Position numbers and translations under genes: made by a program
The notes under the pieces: model-generated
Seen by the model: the letters and a program-made list of their open reading frames with translations, nothing else
The model's database searches: none
Told to the model about the DNA's origin: nothing
Shown: positions 1 to 11,426 of the stretch, piece by piece
Position numbering within the stretch: position 1 is the stretch's first letter
How the letters are laid out: the number at the start of each line of letters is the position of its first letter
Origin: Myoxocephalus aenaeus
Lineage: Eukaryota > Chordata > Actinopteri > Perciformes > Cottidae
Direction: 5' to 3'
DNA: 64,000 nt
NCBI GenBank assembly: GCA_038501785.1
Contig: JBAMJR010000065.1
Location: forward strand, 5,592,501 to 5,656,500

Positions 1-559
1 AGATTTAGAAAATGGAGTGAATGGGAAATAGAGGAAGAAACTGAGGGAGTTAGAAAAGTTGGGTGCGTTTGAACAACAAAAAGTGAGAGAAAGTGTAAAA
101 AAAAGTGCTTGTGCTTGCTGGTGGCCATTTTTCTATCTTAGTTGACTAAACTTAACCGTAGCTGAGATGTATCCAAAAATTCTCAATACAAGTCAGATTT
201 GGAACGGCTGGCGTTCTACCCAGAACCGTTTGCTTTTGAAGGACCCTTCTGGGGCTGTTTACGTTTTGAATTTTTGGCACCCTAAAATCCATTGTCGTCT
301 GTTAAGACAGTCATATCCCAAGATAAAAGTAGTTAAACTTTTGGAACGCTACAGCGCGCGCCCCATGTCAAGTGATGGGGAACAACACATTACAGCTGGC
401 AGACATCTTTGTTTTCTTCTGTAAATATCAGTCTCTGCTTAATAATGGAGAAGTTCGTCTTTTGGGTGCAGGAATATTCTGAGCTTTACTATAGTTGCGT
501 TCCAAATTGCATTATTTTTATTTTTATTTGACCACATACTGCAGCTGCCCTTTACAATG

Positions 560-560
<1 letters not shown>
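1..560. other. Unassigned non-coding stretch
   Basis: No exon, RNA gene or repeat is recognised here. An 85-codon open frame at 167-424 has no family I know and no splice context. I treat it as chance. Confidence 0.5.

Positions 561-614
<54 letters not shown>
561..614. repeat. (TA)n microsatellite
   Basis: This is an uninterrupted TA dinucleotide tract. It is the target site of the hAT element that follows at 616, and the TA/TG tract from 1508 is its continuation on the other side of the insertion. Confidence 0.95.
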
Positions 615-618
<4 letters not shown>

Positions 619-852
619 TGCTGTCATATTAGCGCGTTATTAACGGCGTTAACGCAAACCAATTTTATTTTTCAAATTTTTTTTCTCGCGAGCACCACCC
701 CGGATGTAGCTCAACCGGAAGCAAAACAATAGGCACGCCGTTTGGGCTTGGAAGCTAGGCTAACGTTACGGTTTGAAATGAATGAATGGTGAGCGCGATA
801 CGGCAAAATGAATGATAAGACGCTAATGAATTGAAAGTTTACTTTCAAAAAG

Positions 853-1186
853 TTGTCAGATGGTTCCCTTGACAAGACCAAAGTGGTATGTGCCATTTGT
901 CATTGTGAACTGAGCTATCATCGTAGCCTATCCAGTCTGAAATACCACTTGATGGCCAAGCACACAGCTGATGCTAACTCTGCGCTCCCTCGTCATAGCA
1001 GACAAGAATGGATGACTTCGGACAGAAACACATGGACACCACAACGAAGAACAGACTTATTGCAGCCATAGCTAAATGGGTGGCTACTGCGTGTAGCCCT
1101 GTTAACGTTGTGGAGGACGAGGGTCTAGCTGATATAATACGCATCGCATCCAACGACAGGACCTACGAATTACCTTTGAGAGCCTG
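853..1186 (+). pseudogene. hAT transposase N-terminal remnant with BED zinc finger
   Basis: The frame opening at 853 encodes a BED-type zinc finger of pattern C-x2-C-x15-H-x4-H (CAIC ... YHLMAKH), a DNA-binding domain found at the N-terminus of ZBED/hAT transposases. Around 1008 the homologous reading moves to another frame, which continues with residues such as IAKWVATACSPVNVVEDEG and LADIIRIASNDRTYELP. This matches the conserved block after the BED finger in these proteins. The frame stops near 1186 and the rest of the transposase (RNase H-like core, hAT C-terminal dimerisation domain) is absent. The window's open frame starts at a TTG, so the natural start is not established. It lies inside the inverted-repeat-bounded element and cannot encode a working enzyme. 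Confidence 0.75.
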
Positions 1187-1202
1187 ACTGCTATGTTCAC
1201 AG

Positions 1203-1240
1203 CTCTCTCTCTAGCTCTCTCTCTCTCGCTCTCTCTCGCC
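1203..1240. repeat. CT-rich simple repeat inside the hAT element
   Basis: An imperfect (CT)n tract lies between the transposase remnant and the 3' part of the element. It may mark the junction of the internal deletion, but that is inference. Confidence 0.7.
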
Positions 1241-1323
1241 CTTGTTTACCTGAAATGTGCACTTTATAATTTTATTTTGTAAACCCTTGTTTACCTGAAA
1301 TGTGCACTTTATAATTTTATTTT
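1239..1323 (+). repeat. 40-bp perfect direct repeat in the hAT 3' region
   Basis: Bases 1239-1278 and 1284-1323 are identical over 40 bp (beginning cccttgtttacctg) and are separated by 5 bp. This is a recent tandem duplication inside the element tail. Confidence 0.9.
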
Positions 1324-1507
1324 CTACCGCCCTGTTTGGCAGTTGTTTTTCAATAAAATAAAACATTTGCACAAAACAAGCCAATCCACTTTTTCATGTT
1401 GATAAGAGCATTAAAATGAAGAAAAAAAAATTGCGATTAATCGCGAGTTAACTATGACATAAATGCGATTAATCGTGATTAAATATTTTAATCGTTTGAC
1501 AGCACTA

Positions 1508-1535
1508 ATATATATGTATGTATATATATATATAC

Positions 1536-1580
<45 letters not shown>
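1508..1580. repeat. (TA)n/(TG) microsatellite, right flank of the hAT insertion
   Basis: A TA tract interrupted by TG units. It is the right half of the microsatellite split by the hAT element. Confidence 0.9.
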
Positions 1581-1584
<4 letters not shown>

Positions 1585-3395
1585 AGAGAAAGTTTGAGGC
1601 AGCTGCTTAGTAATCCAAGGAGACCGCGTTCTCGTTAAACTGTATACAGTACAGAGCACCTTGAAGGAACAAAAGGGCTCCAACAATGAGGTGAATCAGC
1701 TTGGACGATGCACTAGGATGACGCCGGCTTCTCAATAGCATCACGGGGCCCGGCCTCGCTGCCTTGCTGTCTGCTCTCTGGCCGTCCCAGACAGGGGAAG
1801 TGTCTGAGTGCCGCTCACTCAGTGTCCTTGGGTCTGCCACACACTCATCGATACGTGGAAAGATACTCTCTGTAACGGCGAGGGATCAAATTGAACTGAT
1901 TTAATCACGCCATTCAATACTCACCTCACCTTCTGTCAAATGACAATGTGATTGAGGACATTAAATAGCAATAAGAGAGTGGCACCGTGTGAAGATGAAC
2001 TCCCAGGCAGCTGTTTTCAAATTGCCATCTTCATCTCTTAGGAGTTGTGGAGATGAAAAAAACAATGTCTCTTCCTCTGTTGTCGAAGGAGGAGAAGGAA
2101 GGACAATACTACCAGTGTGGGAAGGTACAAAGGCAAAAGAATAATGATCAGCGTTCGTGTGGTTTGGTTCCTTAAAAACATCTCGTCTTCACAGTTATAG
2201 CTTTGGGATTTGGTTGTTTTTCCAGACATGAAATGGACATTAAAAATGTCCTTCAGGAAACAATCTCTATAATTAGACTGTCATTGCAATTAATGACAAT
2301 GTTTACCATCACAGTTTAGAATAAAATCATTTCAAGGTTGTGTAATTTCTGTTCGCTGGCGAAAGAAAAGTTTTTTAATGAGAACTACTATATCTGAAGA
2401 AATATTTTCCAACCTGTCCACTGTACCCACTTGGGCTTTGAGGATCTAAACTTATTCTGATCTCTCAACGACATTAATTCCCACTTCTTTCCTATTTTAC
2501 AACAACTTCCTCTCGTGCAGGATGTTGTTTTCTGGGCGGCGGCTATTATAGGTTGTTTGCCGCCGACCCGAGAGGTTGTGTGGTCTCTCATACTCTTAGC
2601 TCTTATCCAAAGTGATTCCGACAGGCACATTAAAATGCAAATTCTTGCCTGTGCACCCCTTGCCATTTTTGTCACTTCCTTTCTCCTTGTGTGGCATGTT
2701 GAGGGGAAAGGAATTAGAGCGCTGGCCCTGGGGTTGAATATTCAAATGGCCACCTGATTTCCCAACAGAGCAGCACCAACCAGGTTCACATTTACATAGT
2801 TCCCTTTCCCCATTTACTGCCCATCAACGCGAACTTGACTCATCCACAACTCCCCACTAAGACCATTCACAGAACGTCCAACTGTGTGACTAATATTCAA
2901 ACTATTCACTTCCATCGACCACATCGCGCTTCTTGAAAAAGATCCATTCACAAAACGACGGACAGCCAAAAGGGGAATGAAAAAGTCCTCAAACGGCAGC
3001 TCATTACCACGACTTTGTTTTTATGCCTGTTGGAGGAGGTCAATGCTTTCATGTTGCACTGGAGGGGATGATGGGATTTGACTGGCAAATTTAGATATAA
3101 TTAGTATAGAATGCTGAATGAGCACAATATTATAATATAGGTAATCAAGCCCGTAATGAACTGGCGCTGGCGGTTGCCCTGCTCGCACTGGGAGAAAGAT
3201 GCCGGTCAAATGGCTGAATTTCTCTCTCCTTGAAAGTATGACAACATGTACTTATTGTAGTCAGATGTATTTTTTATCTTCTTTTTGTTTGGTACAATAA
3301 GCATGAGTTGTGGAAGAATTGAAGCATTTATGGAAGAGTGCCAACAGTCTTATCATATGGTAAACACAGTTGTACAAAGAATACATAAATAAATA

Positions 3396-3398
<3 letters not shown>
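1581..3398. other. Unassigned non-coding stretch
   Basis: No convincing exon or recognised repeat is seen. Open frames on both strands near 1607-1840 and 2388-2757 overlap each other and lack splice or codon support. Confidence 0.5.

Positions 3399-3457
<59 letters not shown>
3399..3457. repeat. (TA)n microsatellite
   Basis: An uninterrupted TA dinucleotide run. It makes artificial Ile/Tyr-repeat frames in translation. Confidence 0.95.
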
Positions 3458-3458
<1 letters not shown>

Positions 3459-3949
3459 CACTTTTATAACTGCAAAGAAAGAGAGGAAACAAACAGAGCA
3501 AATAGCTGTAGTGGAAAATATAGTTATTATATTAAGAAAACACCAACAAAGACAAATGATTGGTCGGAATGTGCACTGATAAGCATTGTTCTTTTCCGAA
3601 GCCAAAGAAGCAACGCATGCACCTTTTTAGTTTCCAATTTTTAAATGACACCTCTCATAAACGAGTACCCCACAAAAGGCTTTACACAACCTGTGTACTA
3701 GTACATGTACATGTGTTTAATTGGGGACGTTTCCCTACCTTTTAAACACCATAGAACCATTGATGGTTCTTCTTTTTTTTGTATTGCAAAAAAAACAAAT
3801 CACAAGAAAATATATTGATGTTGCACATCAAATTAAACATCAAAGCCTTTGCTACAAGAATAAGTACGCCATTTAACAAAAAACTCAAACAGAAAGAAAG
3901 ATAATCATAAAAGTATAAAAAGTATTGTTGTTAAACTTTGTTTTTTATT

Positions 3950-4312
3950 GTGTTCTCGCCTGGATTTTCTCCGTACTAAAATACCTCTCAAACTTTGCAG
4001 AGATAATGTTCACATATTGTGTTATGATTTGGGAGAAGTTTAGACCTTATGAATGTATCATTTCAAAGAAATAATCATCCTGAAAGTGATTTTTTTTCTT
4101 GGCGAACCTGAAAACTTTTCATTTTTTGCTGTGTGGCATCTTTATTTACTCTTACCCAGTAACATATATATTTACACATCTGAACAAAATCTCACATTAT
4201 GCTTGTTTATTATAACACCAAAAGTATTCAAATAGCCCTAGTGGTTGCAGAGATACACCCTTTTAGTTTGGGTATGACATTTTCGAGCAGAAGCCTAAAA
4301 ATAGCTTGGTGC
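3950..4312 (+). repeat. Dispersed repeat of unrecognised family, copy 1
   Basis: This segment aligns by eye, with moderate divergence, to the reverse complement of 45672-46055. Shared blocks include tttgcagagataatgttcac, ataatcatcctgaaagtg, ccagtaacatata and ttttcgagc(a/g)gaggcct-like sequence, in the same order and with similar spacing over about 340 bp. I see no terminal inverted repeats, poly-A tail or coding remnant. I do not recognise the family. It could be the internal part of an old DNA transposon or of a LINE 3' region. Confidence 0.7.
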
Positions 4313-4509
4313 TGTTAAGTACCGACAGACATAAACTCCACCATTATTGTGAATGAAGACAAAGTCATCAGGATATTCGATCATTTAAGTGTAAGTCTTC
4401 CTCCACCGCTAGAGGTGTAGCTGTGTGAAAGCAGGCAGTGACATGCTCTGGGAATATGAAGATAAGAAATGTAGAAAAATAATGTCTCAGCGGCTAGCAC
4501 ATCATTGTG
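4313..4509. other. Unassigned non-coding stretch
   Basis: Nothing recognised. Confidence 0.5.
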
Positions 4510-4860
4510 AATGACCGGCCTCCTCTCCTGCGTGCCCGGGCTGAATGGCTAATTACCTGGATACAGTGCGCGGGGTGCAGTCCACCGCCGCAGCCTCCTG
4601 TCGGCTGGAGCGCCTCCAAATGACAAACCACCGCGGGGCTGCGCTGCCCAGGTTGAGTCTGTGTTTTCCACTCTGTCGCCTCGCACCGCGCCTCAGCGTG
4701 GCAGCATCAACCTGGGGAGCAACTGTTGTCTTTACTAATTTACCCAAAATAGCTTGCCTGCCTCGGGCTCTTCCATGCTGCCAGTGCCGGTGGAGAGCAT
4801 CTGTTTTGAACTGCAGGGGCAAGCGTAATCACACTCCAGGTGTTAGCCGGGCTCCCAGCT
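4510..4860. other. CpG-rich block of unknown role
   Basis: This block is clearly richer in G+C and CpG than its AT-rich surroundings. It stays open on both strands (about 105 codons plus at 4545-4862, about 89 codons minus at 4553-4822). Neither translation resembles a family I know. It could be an exon, a small CpG island with promoter activity, or a decayed GC-rich repeat. Nothing in the sequence decides between these. Confidence 0.35.
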
Positions 4861-6104
4861 AATAATACTGCACGTCTGGCTGTTCCTGACATATCGCACT
4901 TCCTGAAGAAAAACTCCTATAACACACAGCAAATCAAGGAAAATAGCCAGAATGAACATAATATGTGTTAACTTCCTGCTGCCCTAGGAAAAAACTAAAA
5001 TCCTAGCCTGTCACTTTGTACTATGGGTATTTATGGTCATTCATAAATAATGATGTGGTTAAGATATTGATTGACCAGAGGTCAAGAAATATGAAACATT
5101 TTAAGTTGGAGTACAGCTGGAAGGAGACTGTGCTGCGAGTACAAGTGTGTTCCTGCGTTTTTTGTTTGTGCGCCTGTGTGTGTGTTCAGCAGAGGCAGCT
5201 CAAAGGTTGAAGGGAGCATGTGGAAGTAAAAACTTCTGGAGCAACTGTTTGAGTTGATGTGTGACTGTCTGGCAAAGCGGAGGAAATCGATCGAAATCGA
5301 GCCTTCCTCAGTTTGTGCGCGGTGCTCTCTTGCCTATTGCTACACAGTCGGAGTGACTCAAATACAATAATTAGTTTCCACAGAGAGAAATGCTCCTTTC
5401 AGTTAACTGACAGCTCTCCTGATTCCCTTCCTTTTTTAAAGCCGGAGTATATAGCTGTCCAAGGATATTCTGACGGAAATCTTTACAGGTTCATCTCTAA
5501 AGCCTGCTACAGGCTCAGTGGTGGGTGTTTTCAGAGGATTTGGTCAAGTGTCATGGCTACGGTAAAGCTGCAGGATATTCTATTCTCCACTTTAATAACC
5601 TGTTACGAGCATTGGTATTTGACTAAGAAGACAGGTATTTTTGCGGAGGATATTGCAAAAGAAATGAAAGGTTTCGGTCAGCCGAGGGAAGAAAAAAAAA
5701 AAGGGTTTTAAATACGTCTCTTGAAGCTACTCTGATGTTATCAAAGTGCAGCTTTATTGTTCTGTAATAAAAAACTAATTGTACAATGTGAGGTAGCTCT
5801 CAGATGAAAACGTAACAGCACTGGAACAAAATTACCCCTCCATTATCTCTAAAGCGCACACGGATCATTTGAGTCCGGGATGGGCTGAGGGAAAACACCA
5901 CGGTCTGGAGCCAGATAACTGTTTGGAAAGCCTTTCAGAGGGTTTAAGTGTAAACATGTGCGCACATGTCCAATGTGACTCTGATGGCCTGAGCCTTTGA
6001 GACCCCTCACCTCATCGGTTAATGCGCAGACACGTGCAGATGCAGTCCGGTTCCAGATGAGAGGCCCCTTCGCGGAGGGTTAGCGACGGCGGGGCGGCCA
6101 TGGG

Positions 6105-6106
<2 letters not shown>
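4861..6106. other. Unassigned non-coding stretch
   Basis: No recognised repeat or exon. A 132-codon open frame at 5313-5711 ends in a lysine-rich run read from a poly-A tract and has no recognisable domain. Confidence 0.5.

Positions 6107-6150
<44 letters not shown>
6107..6150. repeat. (GT)n microsatellite
   Basis: A perfect GT dinucleotide tract of about 44 bp. Confidence 0.95.
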
Positions 6151-6154
<4 letters not shown>

Positions 6155-9100
6155 CTGCTTAATGTGGCATCTGTCGCACAACAGTGTGTTCCAGCTGGAA
6201 CAGAGGGCGCCGGGCCACCGGGGCCCTGGTGTAAAATACACTGTGGAGAAGGTCACTTTCCACAGCCCTACTGAACCAGACTGCTGCTTCCAGTGACGGT
6301 TATGAAGACATAAAACACACACTGGGAGGTAATGTACACTGTGCAATATGCTAAATGTATTGCAACTGGTCAGACTGCAGACCAGGCAAAGATGTGTTCA
6401 GACCGTTCATACAAAGTCAATAGGCTATGAAGCGCAGCTGTAATTAATGGCATGGCTGCATTCAGTTCAAGTGTGCAAGTATTGTGCATGCGGCCACGCT
6501 GGCCTGGCTTCAGTGGAAGTTAGCCACCGCTAACCGGATTACTTCCACCTGTGCTTTTCCTGCTATGACAAGCCATAGTGTCTGTTGTGAAAAAAAAAAA
6601 AGTTTGAAGACATGGGTGGACATTACCGCAGACGTTTTGACTGGTCGTGACAGCATCAGAGCATTCTGTGGAAGTGTTGGATTAAACCATTTTATCACTC
6701 CAGGCAGACTGGAGGCATCAGTTAGAATCACCAAGATGCCAGATTATCCCTGTTTGTGTAGGGATCGCTATGTATCCACCCGTCTTCACATCCAACGCAT
6801 CAAATCCCGCCGCTCCGTCAGTGCCCTTCGGTGTCTGATATCAACCCACCGGGTAACACTTAGGAGACGCAACAGGCGTTCAACTATCTCCAAACTCATC
6901 CCATTATAACAGACCTACAGTGGAAGTTTATTCTGAAGAGAGAATGTATACGTTTGCTGTGCAGACAGAAGTTCATTTTGACACTAGAGGGGTAACTGGA
7001 GCGTGAAGGGCCACTGACCAAGCTAGTGAGAATACGTATGTGTCTTCGGCTCCCAGACCCAGGGCGCCATCCACGTGGTCCTTACAAAAATAGTTTTGTT
7101 AGCATTTCAGTCAAATGATTAGATGATCATCGTCACAAAGATCAGGCACCTAACAGCACAGAACCAAATCTCCACAGAGAATTAATTGCTGAAAAGTAAT
7201 TTCCTTCATATCTCGAGAAATGCCCAGTGGCTTGCATCCTATCTCTTTTTCCATCAGTGATTTTATCACCATAGCACTTTTTTTTTTTGTGTGTGTGTGT
7301 TTCGTCAGAATTTGCATACCTCTTGATCTCTTATATTCAATACAACTTCCCTATTGGATTCATTTGCCAGTTATTACTTCCGTGCTTCTGACCTAAGTTG
7401 TGAACGAATTTGTGAGAAGCTTGAAATGTGACTGCTAATGGGATATCTAATCGTCCATTATTAATGCACCAGCCACTGAATGCAAAGCATTTGTCTCAGC
7501 TATCTCCCCACTCCGGTCATTGATTTCATTTGCCAAGTAGCCAAGCAGTGTGCTCCTATTTTTGGGTGTCTCTTGGTGTAATTGTAGGTTATATAATGTC
7601 ACCCATGAAGCAGAGACGGCCAACGAGCGATGAACTGAAATGTCTTTGACACAATCGGAACTAGTAAACTTCTTTCAGGAACTGCTTTCTCGAAACAAAG
7701 GGCACCGAGTGGTCAGACTCACAATGTCCATGTGTCTGGACTCGGGGCAGATGAGACTCAACACTCAAACCATTAAGGCTGAGTCTGCCGTGTTTTATGA
7801 CCCCCACATTCGTGTTTTCTTTTACAATCTTCACATTCCTGAGGACATAGTGAAGCATCCAATTGTTCATAAACTACTTCAAGAAACTTTTCCTTGATAT
7901 GCTTGTCCAGGGACTTTAGTATGTCCTTGTATTTTATAACAAATATATACAAACATCTGAGTTTATAAAGGTTCAGCGTAGTTAGGCATAATAAACTCTC
8001 TATTGTGATGTAATCCACATCTCTCAGACCGACAGAAGGGGGAGGGATCAGGTTTTATTCGGGGATTCATATCAAACTATTTGGTATGATTTTGAAACTG
8101 AGATAGCGCAGGGTCCAAATGAGGAAGAAGCAGGCTAGAAGGCCCTCTGAAGTGCCTTCCTTCACCCGTTTCTAAAATGCTATGATGATTGATAACTTTG
8201 AATCGCCAGGTCCCTTGTGGCTCTGCCGGTTCCGCCTCTTCTCTAACGTTGGACTCCTGACTTGTAAAGCTTCTAATGTGCCATGCAGCTCCGACCTGCA
8301 AGACTGAGAGATTAAAGACTTTTTTTAAACTGGCAAAGGTGCCATAATGACCACTGCTGCTACGAAGTGGGGCGATGAGATGGTTCAGCATCCTGCTGCG
8401 AGAGATGAAGACGAGGAAGAACTGCTCCAGTCAAACCTCAACGAAGAGCTGAGCGAGAAATAGAAGAGTGAGATTCAACAAACTACAATCACCCAACAAC
8501 TCCAGAATGCAGAAAGTTCCACACAGCTCAACCTCCCGTCTGCCTATCAGAGCCGTAAATGAGTTGGATGTTCCTTGGACAAATACATTTAAGTCGCATA
8601 AAGAAAATAATCTTAGATAGAAATATCTTAAGCCTAATGATCTAAATTACATTTAAAATAATATAAAGGTGCCTCACCATCTTCCCTGGTGCTTCTCAGA
8701 CTCTCAGCTGCTGAACGGTGCATCAATCATTTGTAGTTTAGTTTAGTTCTGTAGTTAGTCTCATACATATTTCATTCATAAAGAACTTGATCGTTTGCTT
8801 TGTGTGTATATGACATAATAGGTTCCTGTACACCTGGAGAAGAACTCCGTAGCAACCCTGATATTAAGATTGAATTGGTTAATATTAAATGTTGAAGTTT
8901 TCCCTATTTTTCCAAAATTGGGTGGCATTCAAAATGTAATCTTCTATTACATTCTGTTAGTTAAACTAATGGCTGCTTATAAGCTAAGTGCCATCATTCT
9001 TTTGTACTAATATATGGGTTTGTAAGTCATAATTGAATTAGTTATAATTGTTACATATCTTTATATTAATTAATTATTTATTAAATCTGCTACCAGCAAC

Positions 9101-9179
9101 GCTACGCCCATGCCACAGGTCCTGGCCTAGTTCTTTCTTAATATCCTTAAACCATTGGCATAAATTAATTAATGAAATT
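6151..9179. other. Unassigned non-coding stretch with weak small frames
   Basis: No repeat is recognised. Two short frames look more protein-like than their neighbours. One is 7640-7897 (plus, ATG start, 85 codons, amphipathic). The other is 8347-8463 (plus, ATG, 38 codons, acidic end DEDEEELLQSNLNEELSEK). Neither has a family, an upstream open frame or clear splice sites, so I do not call genes. Confidence 0.4.
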
Positions 9180-9199
9180 ACAAAAGACCAGAGTAAGTT

Positions 9200-9260
9200 T
9201 AGTTATTCATCCATCCATCTTCTAATCTAAAACACTTATCCCATTTGGGTTGAGGCAAAT
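9200..9260 (+). repeat. Fragment of a teleost interspersed repeat
   Basis: The phrase attcatccatccatcttcta followed by an acttatccc block is typical of the end of a very common fish interspersed repeat. Only about 60 bp are recognisable. Confidence 0.45.
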
Positions 9261-10859
9261 TAATATGTATTAGAGGGTAAGAAAACATAATATATATTAT
9301 ATATAAAAAGGAATAATCACAAAAAAATGTATGGTTTATTTCAATTAAAGAGATAAACTTTCAAAGTGCTTTTTAGTTGAGTACATTTTACCGGTTAAAA
9401 CAAAAGATCTTATCATTTCAGCAGATGTGATCAATGGACATATATTGTAACATATACTTACATATTAGTATAACAATGAGTCCATTCTTGGCCTGATATT
9501 TATTCATGATGTTTATTAAATGTGTTCCTAAACATTGTTTACTCTTCATTGCTGATATTAAACAAGAAAGTTAATCACCGGTCGATCACTTTTTCTTTTT
9601 TAGTAGAATCAAAGTTCCCACTTTTATCTCAAGGAATCAAACATGCTTTTAAATTGGACTGAACAGTAAAAAAAAGAAGAATGTGAAACAGTTCTCGTAA
9701 TTGCTGGAAAGCTTTTAGCGTGTCATGTCTGATTTAATGGCCTATGATGGTTCCACTTATTTGCGGTATATCTTTATTTTTAGCCTCATAGTTACATAAT
9801 GCCATTAAATTGCCTTACCATGAGGCTCCGACAATACCAAGTAACAAATGATGCTCCTGAAGAAGCAATAACCTTGGTTGCGCTTCTAACTATTCCCCAA
9901 TGATGTCTTTCCTTCAACAGGTTGAGATCGCTGGGGAAATGGGAAACCGCAAGGAAGAACTCCTTCACCTTCCTCAAGATCCTTTTCTCAGAACACTTGA
10001 GAAGTATCCGGCAAAGAGAAGCCATCTTACCGCGAAATGATACGAAACAATCCACATTCGTCTGCTTTGAATTAGAAGATCATAAAAGAGCCATCAAAAT
10101 CTGGGCCGAGCAAAATGTTTGTATTCTTTTTTAATTTTTTCAATAAACAGACGCATACATATTGATGATCACAGGCAAACAAATTTAAAAGAACTAACGA
10201 GCAATGTTTAGTCAGTTGTTTTCGCCGTGAGCCTCAGAAGCGGAATTAAATCAGAATTCACCTCAAGTGGAATTCATCTTAAATTCAAAGCTTGTTGGAC
10301 AAACACACACAAACACTTCTGATAGGATTCTGTCTGATTTTACTTGGCAATTTCACCCGTAACAGCTGGCCCTTTCTATCAAAAGAACAAGTGATCTTGG
10401 AGAAAGGGAGTTTGTGCAACCACCATGTTGGTGCAATCTAAATTGCTTTTTGATTCACACAATATTTGTAAGACAGGGTTTGCTTTTGATGCATCCTGTG
10501 TTCTTTCAAAGGGGCCGAATGCTGTCGCCAGTCGAGAGCTTGTTGACTTATCACAGAAGACACCGACTGGATGCAGAATGGACCTGGATATGTTGAGCTT
10601 AATGAGCTTTATTTATGTTGTTTGCTTTTTAGTGTATTCGGGTTTGTGTCGAGATTTCACTTTGATGTATGTTGCTTGAGCTTCTGCTGTACAGTGAATT
10701 CAAAAAGTTATTAGGACAGGGGTATGCTTTTTCATTGTTTTGGCTCTGTACTTCACTGATCATTAGAATTATTAATTATTATATTAAAAACATTCCTGCC
10801 TACGGCATTACGACTTTATAATAAGTCACCGCTTGCCAGATCCTCTGACTGATTAATCA
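9261..10859. other. Unassigned AT-rich stretch
   Basis: No exon or repeat is recognised. The overlapping frames at 9792-10134 on opposite strands and at 10414-10679 lack domain or splice support. Confidence 0.5.
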
Positions 10860-11155
10860 CTGTACATGTTTATGTTTATCTACACTTCACATATTACATA
10901 CATAACTTGCACTCTCCTATTGTTTGTTATTGTTTGTTTATTTACACCTCACACACTTAATATACACATACATACTTGCACTTTTGCACTTCTACTGTTT
11001 AAGTTCAATTTAATTCCTAAATTAATCCTCTGTTCTTTTTTCTTTCATCCCAGCTATTTTTTTTAATATTTTTTGTCTGTAAATTGCTGCTACTCAACAC
11101 CAAATTGTCCCTTGGGGATTAATAAACTATATATTCATTCATTCATTCATTCATT
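10860..11155 (+). mobile_element. LINE 3' tail with (ATTC)n end
   Basis: The segment ends with a block reading ccaaattgtcccttggggattaataaa and then (ATTC)n. This is the usual 3' end of teleost L2/CR1-type non-LTR retrotransposons. Upstream are two related units around a tttac-ac(t/c)tcaca and cttgcact motif, typical of the 3' untranslated part. No reverse-transcriptase frame is present. The copy is strongly 5'-truncated. The clade assignment is from memory of the tail sequence. Confidence 0.6.
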
Positions 11156-11156
11156 A

Positions 11157-11426
11157 TTAAGGACCAGTGTTTAGGATTTAAAAGGATATATGAGCAGAAA
11201 TGTTTTCATCAATGTATAGTCCCCTGAAACTAAGAATTGTTGTGTTTTCTTTAACTAAGAATAAGCCCTACTGTCCTCTTCAACACCATATTTCACCGCC
11301 ATTTTTCTACAGTATCCCAGAACGCACAAAGCTAACACGTGACGATGCAACAGTCAGAGCTCGTGATGTAGTTTTAGATATTTGCAGCTAGATGCCACTA
11401 AGTCCTACACACTGCCCCTTTAAAAT
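11157..11426. mobile_element. Short inverted-repeat element (MITE-like), family B copy 1
   Basis: The left end (aaggaccagtgtttaggattta) is an imperfect reverse complement of the right end (ctaagtcctacacactgcccctt), over about 20 bp. The interior shares the blocks ttctacagta(t/g)cccagaacg and ctagatgcc...cctacacactgcccctttaa with 58830-59128. The rest of the interior is non-coding. I recognise the right end as a frequent teleost repeat. No clear target duplication is visible, so the superfamily is open. Confidence 0.6.

Larger units (their letters stand above)
616..1507 (+). mobile_element. hAT (ZBED-like) DNA transposon, internally deleted
   Basis: The element begins with tagtgctgtca and ends with the exact reverse complement, tgacagcacta, giving an 11-bp perfect terminal inverted repeat. 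The 8 bases on either side are atatatat, which fits the 8-bp target duplication of hAT elements. The duplication is only weak evidence because the target is itself a TA repeat. The interior carries a BED zinc-finger remnant (853-1186), a CT-rich stretch, a 40-bp direct repeat and an AT-rich 3' end. At about 0.9 kb it is far shorter than a full hAT transposon, and the catalytic and dimerisation parts of the transposase are missing. It is therefore a non-autonomous copy. The family call rests on the terminal repeats, the target size and the BED finger together. Confidence 0.8.

Noticed and set aside
439..627. Ile/Tyr-repeat frame
   Set aside because: Translation of the (TA)n tract. The same applies to 1411-1686, 3261-3605 and 20403-20624.
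7640..7897. 85-codon ATG frame that looks protein-like
   Set aside because: No recognised family, single short frame in AT-rich DNA, no splice sites. Kept only as a note.
8347..8463. 38-codon acidic frame
   Set aside because: Too short. An upstream in-frame stop at 8326 excludes a longer exon.
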